Assembly: GCF_010183535.1 (NCBI RefSeq)
Contig: NC_071329.1
Location: 12,276,001-12,340,000 of the forward strand
Direction: 5' to 3'
Length of the DNA: 64,000 nucleotides
From: Caenorhabditis remanei
Taxonomy: Eukaryota; Nematoda; Chromadorea; Rhabditida; Rhabditidae
The notes below the pieces were generated by a model that saw nothing but the letters and a program-made list of their open reading frames with translations, was not told the DNA's origin and ran no database searches. Each line of letters starts with the position of its first letter. Within the stretch, counting starts at the first letter, position 1. The translations under genes were made by a program, and so were the position numbers. Below are positions 1 through 13,403 of this stretch, one piece after another.

Positions 1-428
1 AATCCAAATCCCCTGACTTGAGTAATCTGTTTTATCATCAACATATTGAAACTTAAGAATAACTTCTTTTTTTGCTGGTCGACTACATAAAACATCTCAT
101 CTTTACTAATAATATTCAGCAGATCCGTTTGTCTGTCCGTCTGTCGCCGACTCTAGCGCCCTCTGTACTGAACCGTTTTTAATGAAACTTACACAGATCG
201 CTTGGAAATTTTCCCCGGATGATGCCCGTCATTTTTTTTTAGTTAGAATAGTTCGAAACCAGGTCACTACGTGAAAAAATGTGGTTTTCAAGCCTTTCAT
301 TGCCTTTAATTTTCGAAATAGGTAAATAGGAGTTCACGGGAAAAATAGTTATGGAAACATTTCATTCTTCGAATAAATTCATTTCTTTAAATTGTCAGGA
401 AAAATGCGTGGGTTTAAAACAATTTTTT
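1..428. other. Non-coding, repeat-like sequence
   Basis: No supportable exon is seen. Around 125-180 there is a run of CTGTCCGTCTG-like short repeats followed by sequence resembling dispersed repeats, but no terminal repeats were found to define an element. Confidence 0.4.
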
Positions 429-1032
429 TGGCTCTATTCAAGGTTAGATATCCTTTAAAAACTCGAACGTTCCATGAAACACTAAGACGTCCCTTAAAAC
501 ACTTAAACGCCCTGTCATGCCCTAAATTTTTTCCAAAAGTTAAGACGTCCTTTCAAGTGTTCAAACGTCCCAAAAAACATTTAGACGTCCCAAAAACGTT
601 CAAAAGTTCCATGAAATGTTTAGACGTGGTTTCCTTAAAACATAGACACACTGATGCTTGCTTGCACTTTTTTCCATAACTTTAAGCTAGATGGTTGATG
701 TCTCTGTGTTAAGGAATCCACTACTTCCCGGGTGCTGAGCCATTATCATGTCAAGATTCAAGGACGTTTTTGTTTTTAGGCAATCACTACTTCCAGGTGC
801 CACAGCAAGCTCTTGGTTTTGGAAGTTTAAGCGACGTCCAAATATTTTTTGAACGACTAATTGGTTAAATACAATTTTGGGATTTTAAGGGACATCTAAA
901 CGGTTTTGGGACGTCTAAACATCTCTGAGCATTTTTGGGACCCCAAAGAACGTTTAAGTGTTTTAAAGGACGTTTAAGTGTTTTAAGGGACGTTCGAGTT
1001 TTCAAAAGACATCTAAACTGGAATAGAGTCTC
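429..1032. repeat. Imperfect inverted repeat built from an ACGTCCC(T)TAAAA motif
   Basis: The left arm (about 429-620) and the right arm (about 870-1032) are imperfect reverse complements. Both carry serial copies of a motif like CGTCCCTTAAAACACTTAAA, forward on the left and reverse-complemented on the right. The outermost pairing is between TCTATTC near 432 and GAATAGA near 1021. The short ORFs here are made of this motif and are not genes. I read it as a foldback repeat with internal motif amplification; no target duplication was identified. Confidence 0.6.
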
Positions 1033-1280
1033 TTTTCTTGACACCCTTTCAAAGTTGGACATTTTTAACTGAGAAACGGTCAAAGTTGTTCGATTTATGG
1101 CCATGACTGTACTCAATTTTTACCGGCTGTCTAACTTTCACACTTAGAAATATGTAGAATAGCTTTGAAGTCTTTCAGAGAAAAAAAATATCAGAAAGCA
1201 GAACAGTTCAGATCAAACCAGACTGAAGAGAAGATTTCCGTGTATATGAGAAACAATCTTGAAAAATTTTGGGGAGGGAG

Positions 1281-2225
1281 GCGGCATCGCTGCCGATCAG
1301 TCAAAAACTTAAAAGTAGTACTTTAGGTTAATTTTTTAAAGATGTGAATAGGACAATTTCCAAATTTCTAAGCTTCAGTAAAAGAGTTGGTAAGGCTTTC
1401 TCAGTCTGAAGCCAAAAAAGTCATTTGCTGTGTTTAGTACCATTCATTCTGAGACTTCGGACGTCTCCATCATTGAAGAAGTTGCAACAGTCAGAAGTTT
1501 AATAGAAATAAATTGAATGAAAAAACACTACTCAAAGAGTGGTGGTGATTTGTGAATAAGTAACTTTGTCGTTGATCAGTTACCTTCAAAAGGTAATAAT
1601 TTCTAGGATGAGGATTTGTTAAAACATGGTCTCAGGCTGCCATATTCAGAGAAGGGAGACAGCATTGTCGCCGAAGTTTGACATTAATATTTGAAAGATG
1701 ACTCGCCTCTTGAGGAGGGAGAAAGGAGAGTTAAAAGTTCCTGTTCTTTTGAAATAGTGTTAGATAAAGCAGAAAAAATGAATACAGTTTCGATTAGTGA
1801 ATTGAAAACTGCTCATATTGAAATCCATTTTTCCTCAGGATAGAAAAGTCACCGAGTAAATTTGTCGAAATCGTATCAGAAAAGCAGAGATGTTTTAATT
1901 GCTCTCTACCGGAACGGGCTGTTTAGCTAACAAAAACTACCGACAAGTGAAAAAAATTAATACGATCCAGGAGAAGGAGAAAATTCTGAGACCTCGATAG
2001 TTTGAACCATTTAAGAAGCGCCGCAGGCGCTGTAACACCCAGAAGGGTGGTGTAGAGAAGGAGGTTGAGCAGCCGTTAGGCTGCGTTAACCGACTGGTTT
2101 CATATATCCTCAAAGTGTTCTTCTCCATCTTTTTCTCAGTTTTCTTTTTTCTTTTCTCCGCTTAGCCGACGGGAAACGAGGCGATGCGCCTCGCCTGCCC
2201 ATCAAATAAATGCAATTTGTGGGCG
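1281..2225. other. Cluster of short, mostly perfect stem-loops in non-coding DNA
   Basis: At least six self-complementary hairpins lie within 950 bp: CGGCA/TGCCG (1282-1295, loop TCGC), AGCGCC/GGCGCT (2017-2031, loop GCA), CACCC/GGGTG (2036-2049, loop AGAA), GCAGCC/GGCTGC (2069-2084, loop GTTA), CGAGGCG/CGCCTCG (2077-2193 region, second hairpin near 2177-2193, loop ATG) and GCCCA..TGGGC (about 2197-2225, with an inner CAAAT/ATTTG stem). Loops are 3-4 nt in most. No coding function is visible; the region could be structured RNA or DNA, or a decayed repeat. Confidence 0.45.
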
Positions 2226-4295
2226 GAGAGTTCGAAAGAAAAAAGAAGGAGGGAAAAAGAGACAAGGAAAACATGGAAAGTTAGTACATATCCACGTCAC
2301 ATTGTTAATCATTAGGGAGGAGGGAATAAATAGAAAAGTAACTGAAAAGAAGAATGAGTTTAGAAGAATAAGAAGAATTGAATTGGAAGTGCAAGTTACA
2401 AAAGAGAACGTGCTGTTTCTTGATCAACTGAGAAGGGAAATGAGTTGTATCCTCCAGACGAACTATAAAATGTTTTTTTTGTGATTTCAGTAAGCAGCAG
2501 ATGAGGTCACATTAATATTTCAGAACATTTCAAAGATCTGAGAGACTGAAAAACAAACTTGAAGAAGATGGAAAGAAAGAGAAAGTTGAGAAATACATAT
2601 TCTGAATAACATATATGAATTGAAGAAAACATTAGTTTCTAGAACACTTTGAAAGTTTGAAAATGACTTAGCAGTTCTAGAAATCTGGTATTTTACAAGT
2701 TCTGCTATCTCGTTTCTTCATTCACTGTCAAAAGTCTGAAAAATTATTCTGACTTTTCAGAAACTTTTAATTTCCGTGTCTTCTCATTCCTGACGTGATT
2801 CTCGATTTTTTTCAGAATCTCTTAACCCTGATCCCCTGGAACCTGGACACCCTGAAACCCTTGCTCTCAAAAATCACCAACTTTAAATTTTCAACATGTG
2901 GCTATTGTAGTTGCCCTCTTCATTTTTCAAAAAAAAAAACCGCTCCCTCATTCTTATACTTTCTTCGTGCCCCGGGTGTTGTCTCCGTCCATCCGCTGCT
3001 TGGCGCGGATGGGGAGGCGGTCTTTTGCTTCGATTTATGAGTCGCCCCCTGTCTCCTATCTTCTTCTTCTTCTTCTTCGTTTTTCTTTCTTTGGTCGCGC
3101 ACGAAACGATTACGACAATGATGATGACGATGATGATGTGAAACTTTTGAAACCTGGGGGTACTGTAGTTTCAGAAGGTTTTTGGAATCCGGCAGCGATG
3201 GGGCTGACTGAACAGAATTCAAAACTGACACAAAATATTAGATGGGCAAAAAAGATAGAGAGAAAAGGATAGAATTTCAAAGTTTATGCCTCAAGAGAAT
3301 TATGATACTGACATGTTTCAAAATGATTTATGTTTGCTCACTGAGGTCTTCTTGATAAGTTTTTTCATCATGAGCTACATTCGAATTCCTAATCTGATCT
3401 AATCTCTTTTCCAATCCCTTCTCCTACTTTTTCTCATGTTCATTTCTTCTTTTGAGTCAAGAACTGAAAAAAGAGTAAAAAAGTAAAAAGACAAGAAAAG
3501 AAACGCAACAACAAGAAATTAACAGAACGAAAAAACAACAACAACTCGAATTGTGAAAGAATGTCATGAAAAGTTTTGATGGTTTCTTCCAGACTTTTTC
3601 CTCTTTTTTGCAGTAGATCCCTCGTCATCCGGAAGAATGTCCGCCAGCTGATACGCTTCAAGAAGTGGGAGAAAAGAGAAAAAAGACAAGCGTTTTTATG
3701 TCTCATCGTCTCGTTTTCCTTTCAATTTTGCCGCCTTCACCGCCATCGAATGAACCGAATTGACGACTATTTGAATGATCTGTTCGGAAGTTAAAACACT
3801 AATTGGGTTAATGCCAATGCCACTGAACTCTTTTTTCTTTCTCTCTTTTCTTCTTCTGATTGTTCTCCAGACAAATACGTATCAGAATCTTCTCTTTTGA
3901 ATTCCGTTCCGAACCACATCGTCAGCTGTTCTTCCCCTCAATGTGTCTAGAGTTACAAGGTGTTGATTTATGACCTTGATGATACTTGAATGACGCAGTC
4001 GGGGGTAGTAGTATTACCCTCTTGTAGTGCCAAGTTATACGGTAGATAGATTAGGAAGGAAGGGAAAAGGAAGGGGGAATGAAAGTGACATGAATGATAT
4101 ATTGTCTTTATGCATCGAAGTTTCGAATTCTGTGAGAGATTTAGAAACCAGGAATTCCGAAACTGAAACCATTCGATTTCAAACGTGACAAGCGTAGAAA
4201 AATCTAATTAATTACCTGGTTTCAAATACACCATGTACTAGAAAACCCCCCTTTCCCGAAACCAAAATATCAAAAATTGAGTTTTTCCCCTGAAG

Positions 4296-4328
4296 TGATA
4301 AAGCGAATTGATAAGTGGTAATTGATAA
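4296..4328 (+). promoter_or_regulatory. Three TGATAA (GATA-factor) sites in 33 bp
   Basis: TGATAA occurs at 4296-4301, 4309-4314 and 4323-4328, all in the same orientation with start-to-start spacings of 13 and 14 bp. GATA factors of the ELT family recognise this core. Assignment to egl-27 regulation is inference from position only. Confidence 0.4.
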
Positions 4329-5593
4329 GATTATATGACTAGAGGCGGCAAATAAATGAACTGAAATAGAATTTAGTTATTGCAAAGACATAAAATTAAT
4401 TGGATTCTGGGTTTTATATAGATCTCGTTAAAGGTTGAACAAGACTGAGACCGACTTGTTTTTTGTTTTATTTCATGTGAGAATGTACTTGTCTTCTTCT
4501 GACCGAAAATTTGATGAAATCGAATGATTTTTTCTTGCTAATTAGTTTTAGTTTTTCAATCGTCAGAGCGTGAGAATTCGGAATCAGGGGAGTCTTTTTT
4601 CTTTGAAAGAGTCAACCTATTTTCGAGAGATATCCTGTTCATTGAGATGCAAATCAGACGAATGACCCACGATGCAACATTTCTTTTTGCAGCTTTTTCT
4701 TCTTCTGGATGCATCTTTGAATGTCTCATTTTCTTTCTCTCCTGTGTCCAATTCAATTCATTTCATCAAGCGTTTCTTCCTCTATGTCACTTTCTCTATG
4801 TCTCCCATGCCACACTTCCTTCTATCCCAATTCAACAATAATACGGGGCGCCTATCTGATAGATGACTGGTGATAACAATGTGACGTGAAACTGCAGCGG
4901 CGGTGGCGATTGAATGAAGAAAAAAGAAGAAAAAGGGCGGAGGAAAATGAGACAAAAAGTAGACGGACATGAACTAGACAAGAAGAAGAAGAAACCAGAA
5001 GCAGATCAGAAATCGCAGAATTTTGCAAAGGTGTTCACGAGAACAATTTGTAGTCGGCTCGTAGTTGAGCTCAGAAAAACCACCTGTCACTCTGAAACAA
5101 CTGGAATAATTAGTTGGGAATTTGGAGTGAAAAAGAATTCGGGAATTCTACGAAACACATGATTATACTTAATCTTTTGAAAGTATTTTTTCTGCTTTCT
5201 TCGAGCAAAAGAATTTCAGACATCTCCATTTAGTTCCTCTTCTTTTTCCGCTTCTCCAAGCGATTCCCATGATCTTTTTTCACAGAACAAACACACTGAA
5301 AACCATCATGACATGTCAGAAGATCTACGTGGAATCCATTCATTCAGTCGATTATTTTTATCCTGTGATGTTCTTCATTCACTACTCTTCGTCTATCTGT
5401 AAATCCCCATCGGACCAATAACCCATCTGTTTTGACACATCAAACAGCCCCCAGCAAATGACTCTCTCCGTGTCTCTGGCGATCGGCCAAGAAGCCGCCA
5501 GATGCCAATCGTCATTTGTCAAGTGTCAACCCTAACCGACACTTTGTCTACCACTTACTCGTTTTCTTGCTAATATACATGTTTTTTGGGGGC

Positions 5594-5605
5594 TGCCACG
5601 TGGCA
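5594..5605. promoter_or_regulatory. 12-bp palindrome TGCCACGTGGCA (ACGT-core site)
   Basis: Perfect palindrome with a CACGTG centre, the core bound by bHLH factors and some bZIP factors. It shares the GTGGCA half with the TGACGTGGCA sites elsewhere in the window. Function is not shown by the sequence. Confidence 0.3.
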
Positions 5606-8600
5606 ACATTTTGGAACATTTATGTTTCTGGAAACGAGTACAAACAGCTTTTTGATTCTTCCCACATCTTTTTTTTTCGCTTTTTCTTCTCAAATCGCCC
5701 CCCTTCTTCTTGCCTTCTTCTCCATTTTCTCTCGGTTTTCCTCTTTGGTTATCTAATGCGCTCATCCGTTTTCTACCCTTCTCGTGTGTCCTTCTTCCGT
5801 TCTCTTCGTTCATCCAACAAACTATTTATAATATTTATGGGTCATTCGGTGTGAGAAAAAGTGGAAACCGAAAGTGGGTGGAGGTGGAGCAAATTGGTGT
5901 TTCAGCAGGCAAGAGACGGCGTTTTGAGAAATTGCCAAAGAGCACCTACCGTATACCTTCCGGTTCCCCTGTTCACTGAGAGTTCCAAGGTCTCTTGTCA
6001 GGTCAGTCAACTGGTACCTAGTCATCTTCTTCTTCCTCTCTTCCCCCCGCTTTTTCCTCCATTGACACATTCTGTGACTGCTAAGATGAAGAGGCAAACG
6101 AGGGGAGGGTTCATGAATAATTAATATCAGCCGGTCCTTCTCCTCATTTTCTCTCAAATCTCTTATTGCCCCCCTTCAGTTTTGAAATGTTCTTTTTGAA
6201 CAAATATTCGGGTAATTGTTCCCTTTCTCTTTCTCTTTCTTTTCCCGATAATTCATGGGTGTTGAACACATTATACACGCAAACATCAAAACTGCCAATT
6301 GGAATAATAAAACCACTGATAATGATATATCGATGAAGAGAATGTGTGTGTTATCATCAATGTTTCAAGTACATCACAACACGACGACCGAGTCATCTGT
6401 TGTCAAGATTACACTGACGGAGAAAAACGGATAGCTAAATACATGGATTAGGAGTCGATTTTTGAAATCTGTTTGGAGAAAAATGAGTGATCTGGTTGGG
6501 AGAAAAAACGAGAGAGCAGATGGAAATCATAACTACACTCTTATTATTTCTTTCATATTTTTTGATTTTCGGGTGTTCAGCACCGCCTTTGATCCTTTCC
6601 CGGCTGCGGCTTTGATCCTTTCCCGGACATCCGGACAATTTCAGACAATGCTGCAGAAGTCAAGAAAGTTCAGCAAAAGTGCATTTTCATCTAGTTTAAA
6701 AAAAATCTAAACACAAAAAACCCCTAAATTTCACGTAATTTCCACCCAATTTCACCGTTTGAATTCGCCTTCAAACATCTAATTAGAGGCGAAAGATTTG
6801 GACTCCTCGATAAGATTCGTATCTCCCGGTAGAGTTATTCCTGTCAAATAGCTATCTTTAGTCTCTTTCTTCTTCTTGGATTCCCTTTCTTTTCGACTTC
6901 TTCTCCTCGTTTTCCTTCAACCGCTTCATTTCTTGAATATAACTTGTTAGGTGTTTACAGGTTTCCACGAAGAACACTCTCTCTATGTCTCTCTCCAACT
7001 ATTCCCAATTGTTTTCTCTCCTTTTCCACTTCTTCTGTTCTTTTTTCTTGCTGGTGGTTCTCCTCCTCCTCCCCCTTCTTTTCCTTCTTGTTGCCCGTTC
7101 ACTCTCATTATTTATATCTTTATGAGTTTTGAACGCAAGGGGGTTGTTCTTGGCCTGCGGTCCGATACCGGAGAGAAAAGAAACGCGAACGCTTTATTAC
7201 ACAAACACGTGGAGAGATGGAGAGAGAATAACCTTTTCATCCCCATTTATTGTCTTTTATGTATGTTGCAATACATTTGAGTAATCTAGATTCTAGTGGT
7301 TAGCTGCCGGAAAAGAAGGAAGTTGAATGAGAAGATGTAGATGGATAGATAGATCAGGATATGAGGTTATGAACTTTTAGGGCACTCGTATTCTGAAAAT
7401 TTGTCTGAAAAAAGAAGGCAATGGGAACAGAAAAACAACATGATGGCATGAAGGAGCAGAAGAGGAAGCATCCAAAGATCAGATTCAATTCGATAAATGG
7501 AATTTTAGATTGAGAACTCAAGATTCCAAAACCCAGATTCCCCCGAGCTCCAAAAAGATCTGCAAGCGATTAAAACAGATTGAAAACACATTAAAGTGCA
7601 GGTGAGAATGTCTCTCCGGAAGTCAATCACATAACAAGATTTATTAGCACGTCAGTATGTGGTCTTTCGGGTGGATGCTGCCTCCTTCTACTTGTCCGTT
7701 GACCACCCTCTTCTCTCTTTAATCCGCCTGATAGCGCAACGAACACCCTCCTATTCTTTCTTCTTTTTTTGAGTGACCCGTCATCTCGTTCATCATCTTC
7801 TTCTCCTCCCCTTTTTTCGTTCTCATCTACTTCAGAAATAGGTGTCAGAAATAAAGAAGTGGCAGGTGTGCACGTGTAGCTTTTCGAGAGAGAAAGTTTG
7901 CTCCTCTTCTTCTTTTTTCAAATATCCTTTACTCCTTCCAAAGGCATCTCAATTATTCAGTGAGGTGGTCGTCTCTCTCTTCACTCATCTAAAAACTGAA
8001 AACTAAAAACCCCCAATGATTCTTCTTTTTCTAGATCATCATCTTCCAGTTTCATTTTTTAAAGAGGAAAAAAAACAAGAGAGAGAAAAAGAAAGTTCAC
8101 ACTTGAATCCAGTTCAAAAATGAACTCTTGCCCCTCTAAAAGACTCTGGTCCATACTTCAGATTGACTCCCTCCCTAACCCCAAAAATTTCTTGTTACAC
8201 CATGGTTTGCCTTCATCTTCTTCTCCTTCTTTTCTTCCGAGAGGTCATATGTTTGCCCAACTTTCTCTCGCCCATCTCCTTTCCTCCCTTCTGCTTCTCG
8301 CCTATCAAATTGCAACAATTTCATTTTCATCTTGGTTCTTCTCCTCCTTCCTATATCTCTCATGTTCTTCTTTAGACAAAAGTTCATAATTCATTCGCAT
8401 GTCTCTCTCGTTCTCTCTATCTCTCTTTCTCGTCATTTCCTATCAGTTCCGAAACAAGCGCCGTCATGTCTGTTCTTTCAACGTGAAATTGTTTTTTAAA
8501 TTTTGGTCTCTTCAAAATCTGAAAATGTATTTAGTCCAATAGATGTTTTTGAGCTCTTTCCAGTTCTGACAACTACTGTAGACCTATATGTTCACTCCAA

Positions 8601-8853
8601 TTCTCTCATTATTATCATTGAAACTGAGACCGAAATCTCATTCTCATTTTCGGCATTTTTTGGTCAGGAAACAAGAAAAAGAGGTCTGCGCATTTTGCCT
8701 CTCCTTCTTCTCTCTTTTCAATGTCTGTTATAGAAAGAGAAGAAGAAAAAACGTATTTGCGAATTGACACAAACCGCCGAGAGCTTTCTTTTCTCCTTCA
8801 GCAAAAAGAACGAGAAAAAACAAGCAACTAGTACCTAAATACACAATTAATTA

Positions 8854-8863
8854 TGACGTGGCA
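8854..8863 (+). promoter_or_regulatory. TGACGTGGCA, UPR-element-like bZIP site
   Basis: Exact TGACGTGG core, the kind of site bound by XBP-1/ATF6-type bZIP factors. It lies about 8 kb upstream of the egl-27 start. Confidence 0.3.
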
Positions 8864-11800
8864 CGGTCAAATACACATAACGAACACATACAACACAAAT
8901 CATCTGGCGTGTGAATGACAGAGATTATCTCTTCTCGGTGGTCGACCTCAATTAGCGACAGCCGACTGCCTCCTCCTCTTCTTCTTCTTCTTCTTCTCTC
9001 TCGCTCTCAGCTGTTCACACTTCAATTCCTGCGTCTCTTCTGAAGTCAGAACTGAATGCAAAAAAGTTGGGAAGATGAGTGGAAATAGAAAAAAAGGGGG
9101 AGGAGTGTATCAGAAGTGCAGAAAAAATAGAGACAGGAAATCACTTTTGTTTTTTGCACTTCGTAAAGGAGCCAGCTGAAAACGAAAGTTGGTTTTTGAG
9201 AAGGGGGAAGAGTGAATAAGAAGAAGAGAAATAGACATTCTGAAAAGATGAAAAGAAAACGAATGTTGCTTTTTGTGTTCTTTGAAAGATGACGAAGACT
9301 GCAAAGGAAGCATAAAAAAGAAGGAGAAGAAAAAGAAGTATTGGCACGCAATGGGTCATTTAGAGAGGCATTAAATGACCAAGAAGTTTATTTTTCTTCT
9401 CTAGGTATTCTGGAGATCTTCTCAACTTAATCACACTTTTGGACAAGTACTTCAATTTCACACAAAGCCATCCATCCCTATCCTCATCATTGGCTCTTTT
9501 CCCGAAATGTTTGCTCTTTCGATAAGCCGTTCATATGTCTCAATGTCTCGTTATTCAACATACTCTCCATTTTTTTCCTCCCACTGCGCGACCCTATTCA
9601 ATTCCCATTCCCTGCCAGGGACGTCCTCGTTTTTTCTTCTTCTCGTTATGTATCTTTTTGCGTGTTTTTGGAGTAAAGGGGACCCTCATTGCCCGCCTCT
9701 TTTTTTTGTTACTTCTTCGGTTTCTTTTCTACGCCACGGCGTCATTGAAGGCATCTCCCACCACGCTCCAAATCTTGTTACATTGGCGGAAAGAGTCCCT
9801 TCCCGCCCCCTATGCCCCATCTCCTTCTAGCCGTGTCACACCAATTAGACACTCTCCTATGCCAGCCGGCAAACTGCGATGGTTCGGGTGGAGAAGAAAG
9901 AAGAAAGAAGGGACCACTTGCGTTGTCCATATATGAGCACATACACACATTGTCACTCCTGTCACTCGACACGTACACGAAACGAGGCACAACATTCGTT
10001 CGATTGCTTCTTTGCGCTCTCTGTTTCCTTTTTGCTTCAAAAAACTACCCGTTTCCACACTTTTTCGTGTGCTCCGAAACTCCAGCGCCCGGGCGACTCC
10101 GCCCATTCGATGATTTGTTTCCGCCGGCGTGTGCCACCGGAAGTCACCATTTCCCTCATCGGGTGGTGAGAGCTCCTACGACTCTTCTTGAGCCTTGTTA
10201 ACAAAAAAAAACGAATGAACAATTGTTGAGCTTTCCAGACTGGAACAAAGAGAGAGAATCTGAAATCAGAAACAGAAGAATCTTGAAGAATGAAGAGAAG
10301 ACAATCCTATTTTTCCAGATATAGTACACTAGCACGGCTCAATATGGAAACTACAAATTCATCTCGTTCTCCATCTTTTATTAGTATTTATACTTCAACA
10401 TGATTCATAATTCACAATGTGTCGGTCACCGCTCTCTTTGCTATGACCAGTGGAGAGTAAAAAAAGAAGAGAAGAAGGGCGTCCCACTTCCTGCCACTTT
10501 GAAGTTCCCGCACACATTTTGTGCAGCTCCTCTGGCTCCCAACACGTCAACGATTAGCCTGTGACCTGGTACCTCTTCAGGAATCATCAGTTCGTGTTCA
10601 CACGCTTCTTCTACTTCTTCTAAGGCTGTCACTAACTAAATCTTGCAAACCATTGTCGCCGTCCGTCCATCCGTCTGTCATCACCCGCCTTCTCTCTCCT
10701 ATTTTCTCCCGACCTTCACTCGCTCTATGTCTCTTCTTTGGAATCACTGACACTATAGACAGTCAGCGCGTTTCGTCAGCGCGTTGCCTGTGCTTATCTA
10801 CCGTATTTTCACTTGTCAAACTTCTATAGTAGAGATATGTGTGCGTGCGAGTGAATGTGTCTGTGTACATTTGTTATGCCTTGTTCTTTTTGGACCGCCC
10901 CGCTAGCCACCATGTGTTTTGTTTTGACTCCTGCATTTCAGTTTGGCGTGTGTCAGGCGCCCTCTTTTTTCAGTTTTTCATTTTCGGTGTTCATAACAGA
11001 CATACAAGTTTAGCTAACAAACGTGTACTTCCAAGTCTCAAAAAGTACAGTAACCCTTCACCGCCACGTTACCAATGTCTCATTAGCTCGTTAAGTGACG
11101 CTATATGAAGCAGTTAACCAGGTATCTCCCTCCTATCTCATAAATCTTGTCCTAATGACCTTCCCGTGTGAAAGATCCACGAAAAGAACACATCAACGCA
11201 ACTGAATCCCTTTTCCTCCTTTCCTTTTTTCTTTTCTACCCCAATTGAATATATTTATACAAGTAATCGTGTTTGCCGACTCTGCACCCGCACGCACTGT
11301 CTTTTTGGTATAGTGGCTTTGGCGCTTGCGCTACGCGGTCCTCCGCAGCGTCGCCGCTTCCATTTTGTGTCTAGCGCCCTCCAAAATCTTCTCATTCATT
11401 TTCACCGACGTCTTCTACTCCATCGTCATCATCATCACCATAATCGTGCGACCTACAAGCAATCTCTCTGTTCAATCGTCACCTTTTTTTCTCACTCTTG
11501 TTTTTTTTCAAGGGGTCCTCAAGTACCCAGCAGTTCTCCTACTCTCTCCCATGTGATCACCCATCCTCCTCCCGGCGACTACGCTTATCAATGATGCCTC
11601 AAATTCGTTATCAGCAACACTCGATGTATGTGTTTGTTCTACACGCATTCTAACCCCGACTTCTTCATCGTTTTTCTTCTTATTCTCCATCTCCTTTTCC
11701 ATCTTCTTCGCCACTTCTTCTAATTCCTTGTCACGCGTATTCTGGGAGTCCTTCGTCACATCAGAAGGAATGGAAGGCAGTAGTAGAAAGGGAAGAACTA

Positions 11801-13393
11801 GGAGTATTTGTGGGAGGAGACCTTCTCGAGATTTATGACTTGACAAGTAGTATTGGCGGACTAGCGGATCGATCCCCCGATTCCAAAATCATTTGACGGG
11901 ACAAGAGTTCTTTTCGGTTTATTGTCTCATTATGACTTTCTCAGAAACACCTGTCACCTATGTTTTTGGGTCAAGATCTCTTCTAGATAAGATTGTTTTT
12001 CTTCTGTCTCAATCTGATCTCTAGATCTCTTTAAATGATCTTTCAATTCCGTTCAGTTTCAGATTTTTTTCAAAAACAGTATCAGCACCATCATAAAACC
12101 TTGTTGACAGTTCAGATGAGTTGGAGGGAAAATTTCTGCAATTTCACAACCTTTTTCCTTCTACATTTAACAGTATACTTATGATTCTTCCTGCTCTCTA
12201 CGACAATTTTCCGAGTGATAACATTTTCTAGACGCCAACTTCCAAAGAATACAGATAAGACTCTGCTAATTGACACTTATGTTATTTATTTCACACCTAT
12301 GTGCGCTTTGACCTTCTAAATCACTAATACTACTAACTACCGTACCCCAACTGAGCAGAACTTGGAAACTGGAGCCACTGGTTCCAGTGGTTTCTGAACT
12401 ATCCGTTTAGGACAAGTAGTTCTAAGTATCAAAACCACAATCCATCTTCAATTGTTTGCTAATTTCCAATTTCCTCCTACTCTCTTTTTCGTCCGTCATC
12501 GTTCGTCCACTACGATTTCCCGTTCCTTTTGCTTGCTTTCTCTTCTCATTTTTCCTTCCCTTTTCATGCCGTCGGGGGGTTCTCCCAGTTGTGTCAGTCA
12601 TCATCGCTTGTACTTACTATAATACGCACCATCTGCTATGATGTTTTGTGATGGTAGCCGTTGCCCCCCACACCAGATCTCTTCCACATCTCGTCTAACC
12701 TCTCCTCCTTCTTCTTCTTTCACCTAATGATACCCACCCTTCTCTTCTTTTCCGTCCTCCGCTAGTCATCTCAAGCATTGCTTTGTTAGCACACAGGTGA
12801 GCGAACTGAGAAAACGCTTAGAGACCGTGTCTATCGGGAGCGGAAAGGTGATGATGCTTAACTTGAGATTTTAGGTGTCATAACACGAAAAGGTCATCAT
12901 ACATGTATACAGTAATTGGGTGGTCTTCTGAACAAGTAGGGTTCTTTCCTCTCAAGGAGTGCCGGATTGTTGGAAATTGGTCTTGTAGACCATAGGCATA
13001 CCAAAGTGTTGTATGAGTCTGCGCGTCTGCGCGTCATCACCGCCCGGCCGACAAAGTCTTCATTTCTTTTCACTTGAAACTTTTCTTCATCATCATCATC
13101 AACGCATTTTCATCTCATCATCTTCTCTCCCTCTTCTTCCGTTTTTGCACTTGACACCATGTTCCTTATGTTCATATCTTCTATATACTTTTTGTGCTAG
13201 TAAGCTATTCCGCAATCGTATCAAATTTCACCTTCTTCTTCTTTCTTTCTTCATCTCCCAGTCCCACATGTGTCCGTCCACTTCTTTGACACCTTACCTC
13301 ATTCTCATTATTGTCTTCAGTTAGTACCTATTACCTTTGAATGACCCTTTGCACAACAGGATGTTGTCGGAGTTAATCGTTGTTAATGAGGTG

Positions 13394-13403
13394 TGACGTG
13401 GCA
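13394..13403 (+). promoter_or_regulatory. TGACGTGGCA, UPR-element-like bZIP site
   Basis: Second exact copy of the 10-mer, about 3.4 kb upstream of the egl-27 start. Confidence 0.3.

Noticed and set aside
3061..3140. CTT and GAT microsatellites as coding (poly-Leu/poly-Asp)
   Set aside because: Simple repeats open in several frames; no surrounding exon evidence.
11508..11846. 112-codon minus-strand ORF with a hydrophobic start and Glu/Lys-rich body
   Set aside because: Looks like a signal peptide plus coiled coil, but the body is the complement of a CTTCTT tract and no splice or homology support exists.
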